A stretch of DNA of 64,000 nt from Candidatus Phaeomarinobacter ectocarpi (GTDB taxonomy: Bacteria > Pseudomonadota > Alphaproteobacteria > CGMCC-115125). This document shows, piece by piece, positions 9,001 through 17,314 of this stretch. The stretch spans positions 2,888,721 through 2,952,720 of the forward strand of contig NZ_HG966617.1 of the NCBI RefSeq assembly GCF_000689395.1, given 5' to 3'. The notes below the pieces were generated by a model. The model made no database searches. It was not told the DNA's origin and saw nothing but the letters and a program-made list of their open reading frames with translations. The position numbers and the translations under genes were made by a program. Positions within the stretch are counted from its first letter, which is position 1; every line of letters starts with the position of its first letter.

Positions 9001-12000
9001 GCCACGACGTCGCGGTTGGTGCCGGTGAAATCAATGTCCGTGCCGGTAACGGTCACGCCATTCGGCCCGGCCACATCGCCCACATCGACAGACCCGCCGG
9101 TAGAGATCACGCTCGCCGTCGTTGTGGCAGTGACGCCATCGATGTCGATATTGCCGACTGCATTGACAGCCACCGAGCCGGCGGATGTGCCAATCGAACT
9201 GTTGCCGCCCGAAATGAACGTGCCCGCATCAATGGTGACATTCCCGCCTACGCTGATGTCATTGAACAGCAGGACCTGGGTCTGGGCATCAATGTCGATG
9301 GCACCGGCTGCCGAAATGTTGTTGCCCGAATTGGTGACCGTGAGTTGAACAAACCCGTTGGCCGACCGAACGGACCCGCTGGCACCGGTCAGGTCGACAT
9401 CCGTGCCAAACACGCCAACGCTCGTGTCGCCCGAGATATCACCGACATCGATTTCCTGAGTCGTGATGCCAGCACTGCCAATCTGCAGCGCACCTGTCGC
9501 GGTGACGTCATCGATATCGATGGTCGTGTTGGCCTCGGCAGTCAGATCCCCAGCGGTAGCTGTAATATCGTTGGCAGAAAGCGCGCCCGTGTCTGCCCGC
9601 AGATGAACAGATGTGCCTGTCAGCGGTCCGGTGAGAGCGATGCTGTCGCCATCGATATCAATGGCCCCTGCGCTTGAAATGTTGTTGGCGCCACCGCCAT
9701 TTGCAGTGATCGAGACGGCCCCACCTGATGACTGCACCGAGCCGCCGGTGCCGGTCAGATCAACGTCCGTGCCAGAAATCGTGATGCCGGTCGGACCGGT
9801 GACATTGCCCACATCCACCGCACCGCTGCTGGAGACGACCCTTGCCGTCGTGGTGGCCATCACATTATCCACGTCAACGTCGCCAGTGGCATCAATAGCC
9901 ACTGAACCACCTGTTGCCGTTACACCAGTTGCTGTGACCGTTCCTGCATCTGCATCAATGTCGACAGACGCGCCCTGAATGGTCGTCGCTGATATCTGAT
10001 TGGCAGTCAGTGTTACACCCGTGAGCGCCTGAACCGCCTGCAGAATGGCACTCCCGGCATTGGCAACCACAGAAACAAGACCGCCGGTGGAGGTGATTGA
10101 CCCATTGGTAGAAACATTGCCAGTTGCAGCATCAATGGTGATATCACCGACGGCGGATGTATTGCCGCTCAGCGTCACGACATTGCCGTCGACATCCAGC
10201 GCACCCGCCGATGATATGTTGTTCGCACCACCGCCAGTTGCAGTCAGAGACACGGTGCCACCGGCAGCCGCAACATCACCATTGGCACCTGTGAAATCGA
10301 TATCAGTGCCAGAAACGGTAACCCCGGTCGTGCCAGTGACATCGCCCACGTCGACTGCACCCGTACCAGACACAACCCGCGCCGTCGTTGTCGCTGACAC
10401 GTTATCCACGTCGACATTTCCCGTCGCATCAATAGACGCAGATCCGGCGGAGGCTGTGATCGCGCTGGCCGTCACCGTCCCATTGTCGGCATCAATGTCG
10501 ACCGAGGTTCCCGATAACGGTCCTGACAGAGCAACAGTGTCACCGTCGATGTCGATGGCACCCGCAGAGGAAATGTTGTTCGCACCACCACCTGATGCCG
10601 TCACGGAGACAGTACCGCCAGTCGACTGAATCGAGCCCCCGGTGCCCGTCAGATCCACATCCAAGCCAGAAACCGTGATTCCTGTTGTGCCGGTCACGTT
10701 ACCAACATCGACTGCGCCGGTAGATGAAACCACGCGTGCGGTTGTCGTGGCCGATACGTCATCAACGTCAATGTTGCCGGTAGCATCAATTGACGCAGAC
10801 CCAGATGACGCAGAAACGGCATTTGTCGTCACCGTGCCATTGTCGGCATCGATATCAATCGAGGTGCCGGTTACGGGTCCTGAAAGGGAAACGACATCAC
10901 CATCGATGTCGATGGCTCCGGCCGCCGAGATATTGTTCACTCCGCCGCCCGACGCCGTCACCGAGACAGTGCCGCCGGTCGACTGCAGCGAGCCGCCGGT
11001 TCCTGTCAGATCAATGTCCGTTCCGGAAATCGTGATGCCGCCGGGCCCGGTCACATTGCCAACATCGACAGCATTTGCATCCGCTACGACCTGAACGGTC
11101 CCCGTGCCTGTCACATTGTCGACGTCAACCACGCCGACCACGGACCGTACCACCACCGTCGCACCGCCGGATACATCCCCCGCCGTCGTGCCGCCAGCAC
11201 TGGTGATATCCAGATTGCCTACCGCGCTGGTCGAACCGGAGAGAATTACGACCCCGCCATCAATATCCATGGCGCCGGCAGACGATATGTTGTTGGCTCC
11301 ACCCCCGCTCGCCCCAATCGTTGTCACACCGCCTGCGGCGATGACCTTGCCATTGGTCCCTGTGAGGTCGACATCAGTCCCGGAGATCGTGACGCTGAGA
11401 TTCCCGCTCACGTCACCGACATCAACTTCGCCAGCGCTCGACACTACCCGCGCCACACCGGTCGCCGTGGCCGTCACATCGTCCACGTCAATGTTGCCGG
11501 TTGCGTCGACCAAGACGCTGGTGCCGGTCGCTGTGAGGGCGTTGGCGGTAACCGCACCGTTGTCCGCGTCAATATCGATCGAGTCACCGGTCAATAGTCC
11601 CGAGACAGTCACGTTGTCGCCATCAATATCGATAGCACCCGCCGCTGAAATGTTGTTGGCGCCTCCGCCCGACGCCGTTACCGAGACCGTACCGCCGGTG
11701 GACTGAAGCGAGCCACCGGTGCCGGTCAGGTCGACATCGGTGCCCGAGACCGTGATGCCACCGGGCCCGGTTACATTGCCCACATCCACCGCACCAGCAC
11801 TGGACACAACCCGTGCCGTCGTAGTGGCGGAGACACCATCCACGTCCACATTGCCCGTCGCATCGATGGATGCGGACCCTGCTGACGCAGTAACAGCGTT
11901 CGCCGTAACAGCACCATTGTCGGCGTCAATATCCACAACAGTACCCGTGGTCGGGCCCGACAGCGTCACAACATCACCATCAATGTCGATGGCACCAGTC

Positions 12001-13688
12001 GCAGAAATGTTGTTGGCACCGCCACCGGTTGCAGTGACCGACACGGTGCCACCCGTCGACTGAAGAGACCCGCCCGTGCCGGTCAGATCGATGTCGGTGC
12101 CCGACAGGGTGATGTTGTTATCGCTCGAGACATTGCCAACCTTGACCGTGCTGCCGGTGGAAATCACTTCCGCCGATTGGCTGGCTGTGACGTCGCCAAC
12201 GCCGACGCTGCCGGTCGCGCCAACACGCAGGAACTGGACGTTGAAGTCATCAGCGGTGACCGTTCCCGGTACCGCGTCTATGGCCCATGCGGATGTCGCC
12301 CCTGTCGCGTTGCCACTCAGGGTGACATTGGTGCCGACATCAATATCGACGATGCCCGCACCCTTTGAAATGTCGCCGTTGGTGGCTGTCAGCGACAGCG
12401 CGCCGTTGGTGGTTCGCAGAACAGTTGTCGTGCCGGTCTGGTTGCCGTTGGCAAGGTCGATGTCGCGGCCCGAAACGGTGATGCTTCCAAGCGCGATGAG
12501 TTCGGCCACGTCGATATTGCCGTTCGTGGCCTGAATGTTCACGTCTCCGGCTGTGGCCTGAAGGTCAGCCGCAATCGTCACGTCACCCGTGGTACCCGTG
12601 AACGCGACGGCACCTGTGCTGCTGTTGGTATTGCCGCCGGTGTTGAGCGGCCCCACGGCGTTGCCGATTGTCACGGCCGTGCCCTGCACGGATGCAGTGC
12701 CCGGCGCAACAATGGTCATGTTGTCCGTCTTAACCGCATCGGTCGCTGTCGCGCCCAACGCGCCGGCGGTGATGTCCACCCCGCCAAGCAACATGACGTC
12801 GCCGGACAAGGTGCCGACATTCTGCGCTTCCACGAGACCTTCCATATTGAGGAAGGCCCCACCGCCGACCCGTGACGCATCGGCAATCACCCGACCGCCG
12901 ATGGCGCGGCCCGTGGAGGTCTGATGCACCACGTCACCGCCGGCAGCAGCCGTGCTCGACCCGCCGTCGATGATGAAGTCTGTCACCAGCAACTCGTTGA
13001 ACGCCGCGCCATTGTTGCGGGCCGTGCTGGCGAATTTGATGCGGAAGGCTTCCGCCCCCCCCAGCAGCACGTCGCCGTGGGACGATGTCAGGTCACCGGA
13101 ATTGGTGACCATCGGTGCCACAAGCGCAAGGAGTCCTGTGGTGTCGAGGTCCGCGCCATTGGCAACGATGATGGCCCCGGTGCCGCCGGCATCGGTGAAG
13201 GTGAACGTGCCCGTGGTCGGGTCGGTGGCCATGAAGGTGGCGTTGTCGATATCCGCCGTGGTGGCCAGCAGCGCCCCCACATCGATATTGGCGTTTGCGC
13301 CGAACGCCACCCCCGCCGGATTGAGGATCCACACATGGCCGTTGGACTGGAGGATCCCGTCAATCGTGCTCTGCGCCAGGGGCCCGGTGACCTTGTTGAG
13401 CGCAATCGACTGGTTGTTCAGCTGGTTGAAGATGACCGTGTCGCCATTGTCGATATTGAAGCTGTCCCAGGTGATAACGCTTCTGGGGTCCGTCCCGGTG
13501 TTGATGGTGACGTCACCCCCTGACGGCGTGATGCTGCCGCCGGCACCCCCGGCCACAAAGGTGCCGTTGGCGGGCGTCGCTGACGCGGCGGACGCAAAAA
13601 GAGCCACCGCCGACACGCCGCACATCAGCCGCGCGAGAGATTTCCGGATAAGGGATTTTCGGATCACGGGAGCATGCAGAAACATCAT
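6039..13688 (-). CDS. TpsA exoprotein (filamentous haemagglutinin-type), highly repetitive
   Basis: A 2549-residue two-partner-secretion exoprotein. A signal region (to about residue 38, SAASA-TP) contains a small internal duplication, RKSLIRKSLAR. The TPS domain follows (about 40-290) with NGTFVAGG, NQLNNQSIALNKV and WILNPAGVAFG, the variant of the NPNGI motif used for recognition by TpsB. Residues about 527-1900 are eleven repeats of about 119 residues of beta-helix type, rich in Gly, Thr, Asp, Val and almost free of aromatic residues and Cys. Two repeats carry a 60-residue insertion. The last 35 residues hold an acidic run of 11 Asp/Glu (2518-2529) and end in WGVGLP. It overlaps tpsB and the CHAT gene by ATGA on either side. 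It is probably surface-exposed or released as an adhesin or biofilm protein; the ligand is unknown. Confidence 0.9.
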   Translation of the reverse strand: MMFLHAPVIRKSLIRKSLARLMCGVSAVALFASAASATPANGTFVAGGAGGSITPSGGDVTINTGTDPRSVITWDSFNIDNGDTVIFNQLNNQSIALNKVTGPLAQSTIDGILQSNGHVWILNPAGVAFGANANIDVGALLATTADIDNATFMATDPTTGTFTFTDAGGTGAIIVANGADLDTTGLLALVAPMVTNSGDLTSSHGDVLLGGAEAFRIKFASTARNNGAAFNELLVTDFIIDGGSSTAAAGGDVVHQTSTGRAIGGRVIADASRVGGGAFLNMEGLVEAQNVGTLSGDVMLLGGVDITAGALGATATDAVKTDNMTIVAPGTASVQGTAVTIGNAVGPLNTGGNTNSSTGAVAFTGTTGDVTIAADLQATAGDVNIQATNGNIDVAELIALGSITVSGRDIDLANGNQTGTTTVLRTTNGALSLTATNGDISKGAGIVDIDVGTNVTLSGNATGATSAWAIDAVPGTVTADDFNVQFLRVGATGSVGVGDVTASQSAEVISTGSTVKVGNVSSDNNITLSGTDIDLTGTGGSLQSTGGTVSVTATGGGANNISATGAIDIDGDVVTLSGPTTGTVVDIDADNGAVTANAVTASAGSASIDATGNVDVDGVSATTTARVVSSAGAVDVGNVTGPGGITVSGTDVDLTGTGGSLQSTGGTVSVTASGGGANNISAAGAIDIDGDNVTVSGLLTGDSIDIDADNGAVTANALTATGTSVLVDATGNIDVDDVTATATGVARVVSSAGEVDVGDVSGNLSVTISGTDVDLTGTNGKVIAAGGVTTIGASGGGANNISSAGAMDIDGGVVILSGSTSAVGNLDITSAGGTTAGDVSGGATVVVRSVVGVVDVDNVTGTGTVQVVADANAVDVGNVTGPGGITISGTDIDLTGTGGSLQSTGGTVSVTASGGGVNNISAAGAIDIDGDVVSLSGPVTGTSIDIDADNGTVTTNAVSASSGSASIDATGNIDVDDVSATTTARVVSSTGAVDVGNVTGTTGITVSGLDVDLTGTGGSIQSTGGTVSVTASGGGANNISSAGAIDIDGDTVALSGPLSGTSVDIDADNGTVTASAITASAGSASIDATGNVDVDNVSATTTARVVSGTGAVDVGDVTGTTGVTVSGTDIDFTGANGDVAAAGGTVSLTATGGGANNISSAGALDVDGNVVTLSGNTSAVGDITIDAATGNVSTNGSITSTGGLVSVVANAGSAILQAVQALTGVTLTANQISATTIQGASVDIDADAGTVTATGVTATGGSVAIDATGDVDVDNVMATTTARVVSSSGAVDVGNVTGPTGITISGTDVDLTGTGGSVQSSGGAVSITANGGGANNISSAGAIDIDGDSIALTGPLTGTSVHLRADTGALSANDITATAGDLTAEANTTIDIDDVTATGALQIGSAGITTQEIDVGDISGDTSVGVFGTDVDLTGASGSVRSANGFVQLTVTNSGNNISAAGAIDIDAQTQVLLFNDISVGGNVTIDAGTFISGGNSSIGTSAGSVAVNAVGNIDIDGVTATTTASVISTGGSVDVGDVAGPNGVTVTGTDIDFTGTNRDVVASAGTVALTATGGGANNISSNGALDIDGNVVTLSGNTSATGDITIDAATGNVSTNGSITSTGGLVSIVANAGNAVLQAIQAATGVTLTANQVSATNIQGASVDVDTDAGTVIAMGVTATGGSVAIDSTGNIDVDNVSATTSARVVSTTGAVDVGDVSAVTQADISGTDVDLTGANGSVQVTTGTANLTATGGGANNISAAGAIDIDGHQVNLLGTTTGTSIDIDATNGPVTGNDLTATGGSVSVDASNGIDVDDVTATTTVRVVSPFGAVDVGNVMGPAGVTISGTDVDLTGAGGSVQSANGVTSLAATGGGANNVSSAGAMDIDGNSIVLSGPVVGGGAVSLTADTTDISSAGIVDVTGTSVTVSGPVNGTGGVALSATTGDVSVDSAIASAGGTVALSAVNGDIDVTSVSGATGATFVAQDVDVTGSVNGGAGRAALTATAGDISTPGTLDIDGGSISLAGPVQAGTGIDLDASTGGITATADMTSTAGSAVLRAVNGAISVQGVKAPDGISMVGAAVNFAGMLMTQGQVFLEALTGALTGSGTSSVAAPNGGLTARALGGAATLNNVVIGGDLSLVGGSSTMTGVSTVGGTATLQALTGNVHVAGSVAATGGILLIEAPSGSAVINSIASNSDVSLVVLDLDLTGTISAGDQFNLTPAGSGRTIIIGGSGGTDGVTLRRPQGFTLDASEVTRIIASKLQIDAGANDLALLDATFDPAALQSLFLGADANARIIAAGNVTGLPHLQLGFVDGAANARPGLILVSGALGEDTAADRLASLRLESSEDIVIGTQAFLDEFERADGNLDLSILGEPDLARFNGTQDHVFIAADQLRLFAPGEIVQLNTGTSFVGAGVVFGEAPAGEGTIVSTGGGPERVNLFGTVIRSTGERVTSFEAGLEPNLLGPGLSQNGELRLNLCVIGDSSSCSIAILREAQESARSRNSALSSLTNSTLFGFEDDDDDDDEEEDLGGVAGSGNEGLWGVGLP
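7985..12107 (-). repeat. Eleven-copy 357-bp (119-residue) repeat array inside tpsA
   Basis: The unit begins at SGTDVDLTG and runs through GGGANNIS, GAIDIDG, TSIDIDADNG, SIDATGNIDVD and GAVDVGNVTG. The NNIS codons recur near 11999, 11643, 11281, 10924, 10568, 10210, 9673, 9310, 8943, 8408 and 8050. Spacing is 356-367 bases except for two steps of about 537, where a 180-base (60-residue) segment is inserted in two units. Flanking degenerate half-units suggest older copies. The copies share long nearly identical stretches, so recombination or slippage could change copy number, and short-read assemblies could collapse it. Confidence 0.9.
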
Positions 13689-15412
13689 CCGCCATTCCCC
13701 CCGAACAGGCCCGAGACGGCGCCGTAGGCATCCTTTGCAACGCGGCCGACATTCGTCGTCAAAGAGAACAGGACCCGTGGGCTCTGAACGCCCTCGCCTT
13801 GTCCGCGCGGCTCGCGCATGGGTTCCGCATAGACAATCTCAGCGCGTGCATATTCATCAACCGTCACCCGCATCCCGACACCGGATGACGCAAGCGTATG
13901 CTGCGCAACCGCAGACTGATCCCGGTTCCAGTATTCGCCTACGTCCAGAAATCCGAAGAACTCAACATGAGTGCGGTCGTTGAAGGGGCGATGGCCAAGG
14001 CCCGTCAGTTCGATTGACCCGGCAATTGCCGCATCCCCGGTTGCTGCCCCAGGGTCATATCCGCGGATAATCGTGTAATTGCCAAAGGAGAATTCTTCCA
14101 CAGCCATGAGCGGATCGCGCGCGTGCTGCCCCATGCCGCGCAGGTCCAGCCGGAAGGTCTGGAAAGTCGGCGTCGTGATGTTGGTTTCAGCAAGCAGGGA
14201 CCACGCATTGGGTCGCGCTTCAGGCCGGGCGAGATTTGGCTCGCCGCGTTTGCTGGCCCCCATGATGCCCACACCCTTACGGGCTTCGACCCAGGTATCG
14301 ATGGACCACCCGTCCCAGCTGAATTCACTTTCAGCGCCCAGATAGGCGGTGCGGGTTTTGTCGTTGCTCAATAGAACAGTCTGGTTAAACAGTTCGCCCT
14401 TCAGGTCCGCGTAATCCAGTCCGCCATAAAGATCGACCAGATTGGTCCGGTCCCGATAGATCGGGTGGCTGACTTCAAGCTTGCCGGTATAGCTGCGCGA
14501 GGTCGCGCCAAGCGTCGCCACGACGCCTGTTGGCTCGGCTTCCCCATAGGTCCCTTCTAGACGGACCTTGAGACCGCTGGCCGTCAGACCTCGCTCATAG
14601 GCCAGTTGGCCGACAAACTGCTCGCCCCAGTCCCGGGTCGTAAAGAACGAGGCCTGGATTTCATCGCCATAAAGCGCCAGCCCCGGGACACGGACAAATC
14701 CCGTAATGCCCTCGCGCCCCAGCGCCTCAGGCCCCCAATTGTGCATGTTGATGAGAAAGCGCGGCTCTTCACGCTTGGCCTCGGCAATGATCCGCATGGT
14801 GCCCGGCCCCTGCGTGCCACGGGCAAGGGACACATTGGCATTCAGTCCCGGGATGTCTGACAGCGCGGCAATGGCTTCTTCAACTGAAGCCACGGGAACG
14901 GGTCCCAGATTGTTCAGCTTGGACAACTGAGCTTCCGCCTGCCGCTTGGCAGTCGGCGACTCGCCCAGAACAACCACGCCCTCAATCTGGCCCTCGATGA
15001 CCTGCAATTTGACCTGGCCGTCGGCGACACGCTGCGGCGGCAACACAACCCGCACATAGGGATACCCCTCGTCACGGAAGACGGCTTCCATGCCGGTGGC
15101 AATCCCGCGCAGCTCATCGAGCGTGACGTCCTGACCGATCAGGCCATCCGCCGCCGCAAGAAGCATGTCATCGCTTACAGCAGTTTCCTGCGGCAGCTCA
15201 CTGACGCGCTCTAGTTCAATCGATTTGAGGGTGAGACGGGGTGCTTCGGTGGCCGGTGTCGGTGCGGTCTCCTGAGCAGCAGCTTCAACACGCGCCTGCT
15301 CGGCCGGCGGCACGGTTGCACCGGCAGGGACCGCAGGCGTCGGCAATACCGAACACCCGGCAGCCAGCCCGGCCCACAAGACCGTTAGCGCCAAAGAGGC
15401 TAAAGCCCGCAC
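13685..15412 (-). CDS. TpsB outer-membrane transporter (ShlB/FhaC/HecB type)
   Basis: A 575-residue outer-membrane pore that secretes the adjacent TpsA. I prefer the GTG at 15412, giving a clean signal sequence; another GTG at 15481 would add 23 hydrophobic residues. The N-terminus ends in LAAGC (Cys20), which looks like a lipobox and is unusual for this family. POTRA domains occupy about 55-220, with the ShlB-type strand-turn GYPYVRVVLPPQ and LQVIEGQIEGVVV. A 16-stranded barrel follows, with the conserved loop-6 type motif IRGYDPGAATGD near residue 465 and a terminal strand at VLFSLTTNVG followed by about 20 extra residues. The stop overlaps the tpsA start as ATGA, so the pair is translationally coupled. 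Confidence 0.9.
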   Translation of the reverse strand: MRALASLALTVLWAGLAAGCSVLPTPAVPAGATVPPAEQARVEAAAQETAPTPATEAPRLTLKSIELERVSELPQETAVSDDMLLAAADGLIGQDVTLDELRGIATGMEAVFRDEGYPYVRVVLPPQRVADGQVKLQVIEGQIEGVVVLGESPTAKRQAEAQLSKLNNLGPVPVASVEEAIAALSDIPGLNANVSLARGTQGPGTMRIIAEAKREEPRFLINMHNWGPEALGREGITGFVRVPGLALYGDEIQASFFTTRDWGEQFVGQLAYERGLTASGLKVRLEGTYGEAEPTGVVATLGATSRSYTGKLEVSHPIYRDRTNLVDLYGGLDYADLKGELFNQTVLLSNDKTRTAYLGAESEFSWDGWSIDTWVEARKGVGIMGASKRGEPNLARPEARPNAWSLLAETNITTPTFQTFRLDLRGMGQHARDPLMAVEEFSFGNYTIIRGYDPGAATGDAAIAGSIELTGLGHRPFNDRTHVEFFGFLDVGEYWNRDQSAVAQHTLASSGVGMRVTVDEYARAEIVYAEPMREPRGQGEGVQSPRVLFSLTTNVGRVAKDAYGAVSGLFGGNGG

Positions 15413-15760
15413 GAAAAATGCCCCCCCAAGGACAAAGGCAACGCAACAAACTGCACTAAGTGCAAAAGCCAGACCGCCCACCCCAAATGTGGCGCTCTTG
15501 CTTGCGTGCCTTTCAAGCCCAGAAATCTAAAGGTTTTCAGCGCGAATCTCACTGAAAAAGTTACCAAATTCTTAATACTGTGCCGAAACAGAACACAGGC
15601 GTCTGGGCCACGCGGATCACATGTGATCCAAAACGGCTCATTCCGCTTCCCCCGCCATGGCAGATTGTTTCAAACAGTGCAGCGCAAGAGCTCGCATGGG
15701 TGAGCGCGAAGTCGCTATAGTCCCATTCAAATCAACACCAGACATCGCGGAGACGACCCA
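15413..15760. promoter_or_regulatory. Divergent intergenic region with a perfect 16-bp palindrome
   Basis: This 348-base gap separates tpsB (-) from the TerB-like gene (+). It holds a perfect 16-base palindrome, GGATCACATGTGATCC, at 15614-15629. The core TCACATGTGA places CRP-type half-sites in the reverse order to a standard CRP box, so the binder is not obvious. AT-rich stretches between 15535 and 15590 could hold the tps promoter. GCTATAGT at about 15713-15720 could be a -10 element for the + strand gene. No ORF or RNA gene is convincing here. Confidence 0.45.
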
Positions 15761-16195
15761 ATGATCGACGCCCTCAAACAGCTGCTTGGAGGTGGATCAG
15801 ACCTGCCCGACGAGACAACCGTCGCGGTTGGCTTGTTGTTGGAGGTCATCCGGATGGATGATGACTATGATGCAGCCGAACGCACGGCGGTTGCGCGCAC
15901 ATTGTCGCGCCGGTTTGGAATGTCCGAAAGCGACGCAAGCCGCATGGTGGTGGAAGCGACGGCGAAACCCCGGACAACCTATGATGACAACCAACTTCTC
16001 AAATCGGTAAACCAGCATTTTTCACCCGAGCAGAAGACCGCATTGCTAGAGATGCTATGGGAAATTGCCCTGGCTGACGGGGAACTGCACCGGTTCGAAA
16101 ATCACGCGATTCTCGCAATTGCCAACAAACTTGGCATGGGCCAGGCAGAACTCAATGCCACGCAGGCGACGGCCAAGGCTCGACTGGCTGCTTAG
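15761..16195 (+). CDS. TerB-like (TerB/DjlA N-terminal fold) protein
   Basis: A 144-residue all-helical cytoplasmic protein of the TerB family. Diagnostic segments are TTVAVGLLLEVIRMDDDYDAAE in the first helix pair (acidic metal-binding-type loop after the first helix) and MLWEIALADGELHRFENHAI in the third, the usual 'ADGxxxxxE' repeat. A ribosome-binding site GGAGACGA precedes the ATG. Although TerB is named for tellurite resistance, isolated single-domain copies are common in Alphaproteobacteria and have no proven role in it. No other ter gene is present, and the 3' neighbour is convergent, so it is probably monocistronic. Confidence 0.85.
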   Translation: MIDALKQLLGGGSDLPDETTVAVGLLLEVIRMDDDYDAAERTAVARTLSRRFGMSESDASRMVVEATAKPRTTYDDNQLLKSVNQHFSPEQKTALLEMLWEIALADGELHRFENHAILAIANKLGMGQAELNATQATAKARLAA

Positions 16196-16216
16196 ACTGT
16201 AAAGCGTTAACGACAA

Positions 16217-17308
16217 CTAACTTGCATTAATGGCCTGAGTGACAGCACTGCGCGCCTGATCGACGACGCTTGCCCGCCAGCTGCCATCATCTGGATAAAA
16301 CGCGTCCCGCATCTTCTGCTTGATCGCAGAAGCATCGCTTCCGGCTGGATCGCCATGCGCGGCAAGCCAGTTGTCCCACCGCAAAGCCCCCAGAACCGAA
16401 ACCGGGTCCTGCGTGCCATATTCGAGGGCAATGCCCGCAGCATCCATATCCGGTGAAACCGCGTCAAAAAAGGCGCCGCCCATATCACCTGCCACCACAG
16501 CGGACACGCTGTCGCCGCCCGCCAGATCGGTCACGTCCGCGCCCCAGATGCGTTGGGCCCTTTTAACGTCGCTCGACGTCCCAAGCCCCAATTTCTCCCC
16601 ATGGCCAAACGGGCCAAGCCCCGTGTGGATGTCAATAAAGCGAAACCGGGTCGCCTTGCTCGCAAGGCTCTGCATCAAAGTCCGAACCATTCCGTTGGAC
16701 CATGAAGGCGCCGTCCCGCCAAAAAACAGCCCGTCCGGGCAGGTATACTGCCCGCCACTCACGGCCTGACGGAAGGCATCCATCCCGTGGGCGCCAATCC
16801 AGGTCAGCACTTCCCCATCCCAATGCTCCGGACGGTCGCCATAGTCCGCAGGCGCGATAATCGGGTGGATGGCTTCATAGGCTGAACTGTCTGGATGGCT
16901 GGACATGTGATCCACAAAATTCCGGTTGAGGTCGATATTTTCTTCATTCACACGTCTTTGGTGTGAAAATCCATATGGATTTACCGCGTGCACAAGAACG
17001 ATCCGGGTATCTGTCGGCAAGGTGGCAAACAGGCCCGCCTGTACCAGGGATATCTGGCAGCCTGATCCACAATAGCCCTCAATCCCGTGCGTCCCTGATG
17101 TGACAAGCACCACGTGGGACGCGTCCTTTGGACCCTTTGAGGCAATGTCCGCGTAGAGCGCTTCTCCATCGCGACCTGTCGCAGTCGTGTTCTGAACAGC
17201 CTCCAGCTCAAACCCGGCCGCCTCACAGGCAGACAGAAACTTTGTGCGGGCCTCAGGGTAGGACGCCGAAAAACAAGCCTCCACGTCAGGCATGCTTGCG
17301 TCGGACAT
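16217..17308 (-). CDS. DUF2817 family M14-like zinc peptidase/amidase
   Basis: A 363-residue protein related to zinc carboxypeptidases (M14, DUF2817). Likely zinc ligands are His74 and Glu77 in SGTHGIEGYCGS and His228 in FIDIHTGLGPFG. VNEENIDLNRNF (about 120-131) matches the substrate-binding Asn-Arg loop, and LEYGT near residue 290 matches the family's late acidic motif. There is no signal peptide, so action in the cytoplasm is expected. The start lies 6 bases after the stop of the alkyl sulfatase, implying one operon. The substrate is unknown; family relatives hydrolyse amide bonds at C-terminal or modified amino acids. Confidence 0.85.
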   Translation of the reverse strand: MSDASMPDVEACFSASYPEARTKFLSACEAAGFELEAVQNTTATGRDGEALYADIASKGPKDASHVVLVTSGTHGIEGYCGSGCQISLVQAGLFATLPTDTRIVLVHAVNPYGFSHQRRVNEENIDLNRNFVDHMSSHPDSSAYEAIHPIIAPADYGDRPEHWDGEVLTWIGAHGMDAFRQAVSGGQYTCPDGLFFGGTAPSWSNGMVRTLMQSLASKATRFRFIDIHTGLGPFGHGEKLGLGTSSDVKRAQRIWGADVTDLAGGDSVSAVVAGDMGGAFFDAVSPDMDAAGIALEYGTQDPVSVLGALRWDNWLAAHGDPAGSDASAIKQKMRDAFYPDDGSWRASVVDQARSAVTQAINAS

Positions 17309-17314
17309 CAGTTT

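Noticed and set aside
7985..12107. Regular repeats considered as CRISPR or satellite DNA
   Set aside because: The units are 357 bases, in frame and coding; no short direct repeats with unique spacers are present.
7507..13523. Long open frames on the + strand through the tpsA region (up to about 419 codons)
   Set aside because: They are antisense to the tpsA repeats, show the same 357-base periodicity with low-complexity Ser/Thr/Pro/Val composition, and have no ribosome-binding site or known domain.
15761..16195. Tellurite-resistance locus
   Set aside because: Only one TerB-like domain is present, without terA/C/D/E/Z or a related operon; the name does not support the function.
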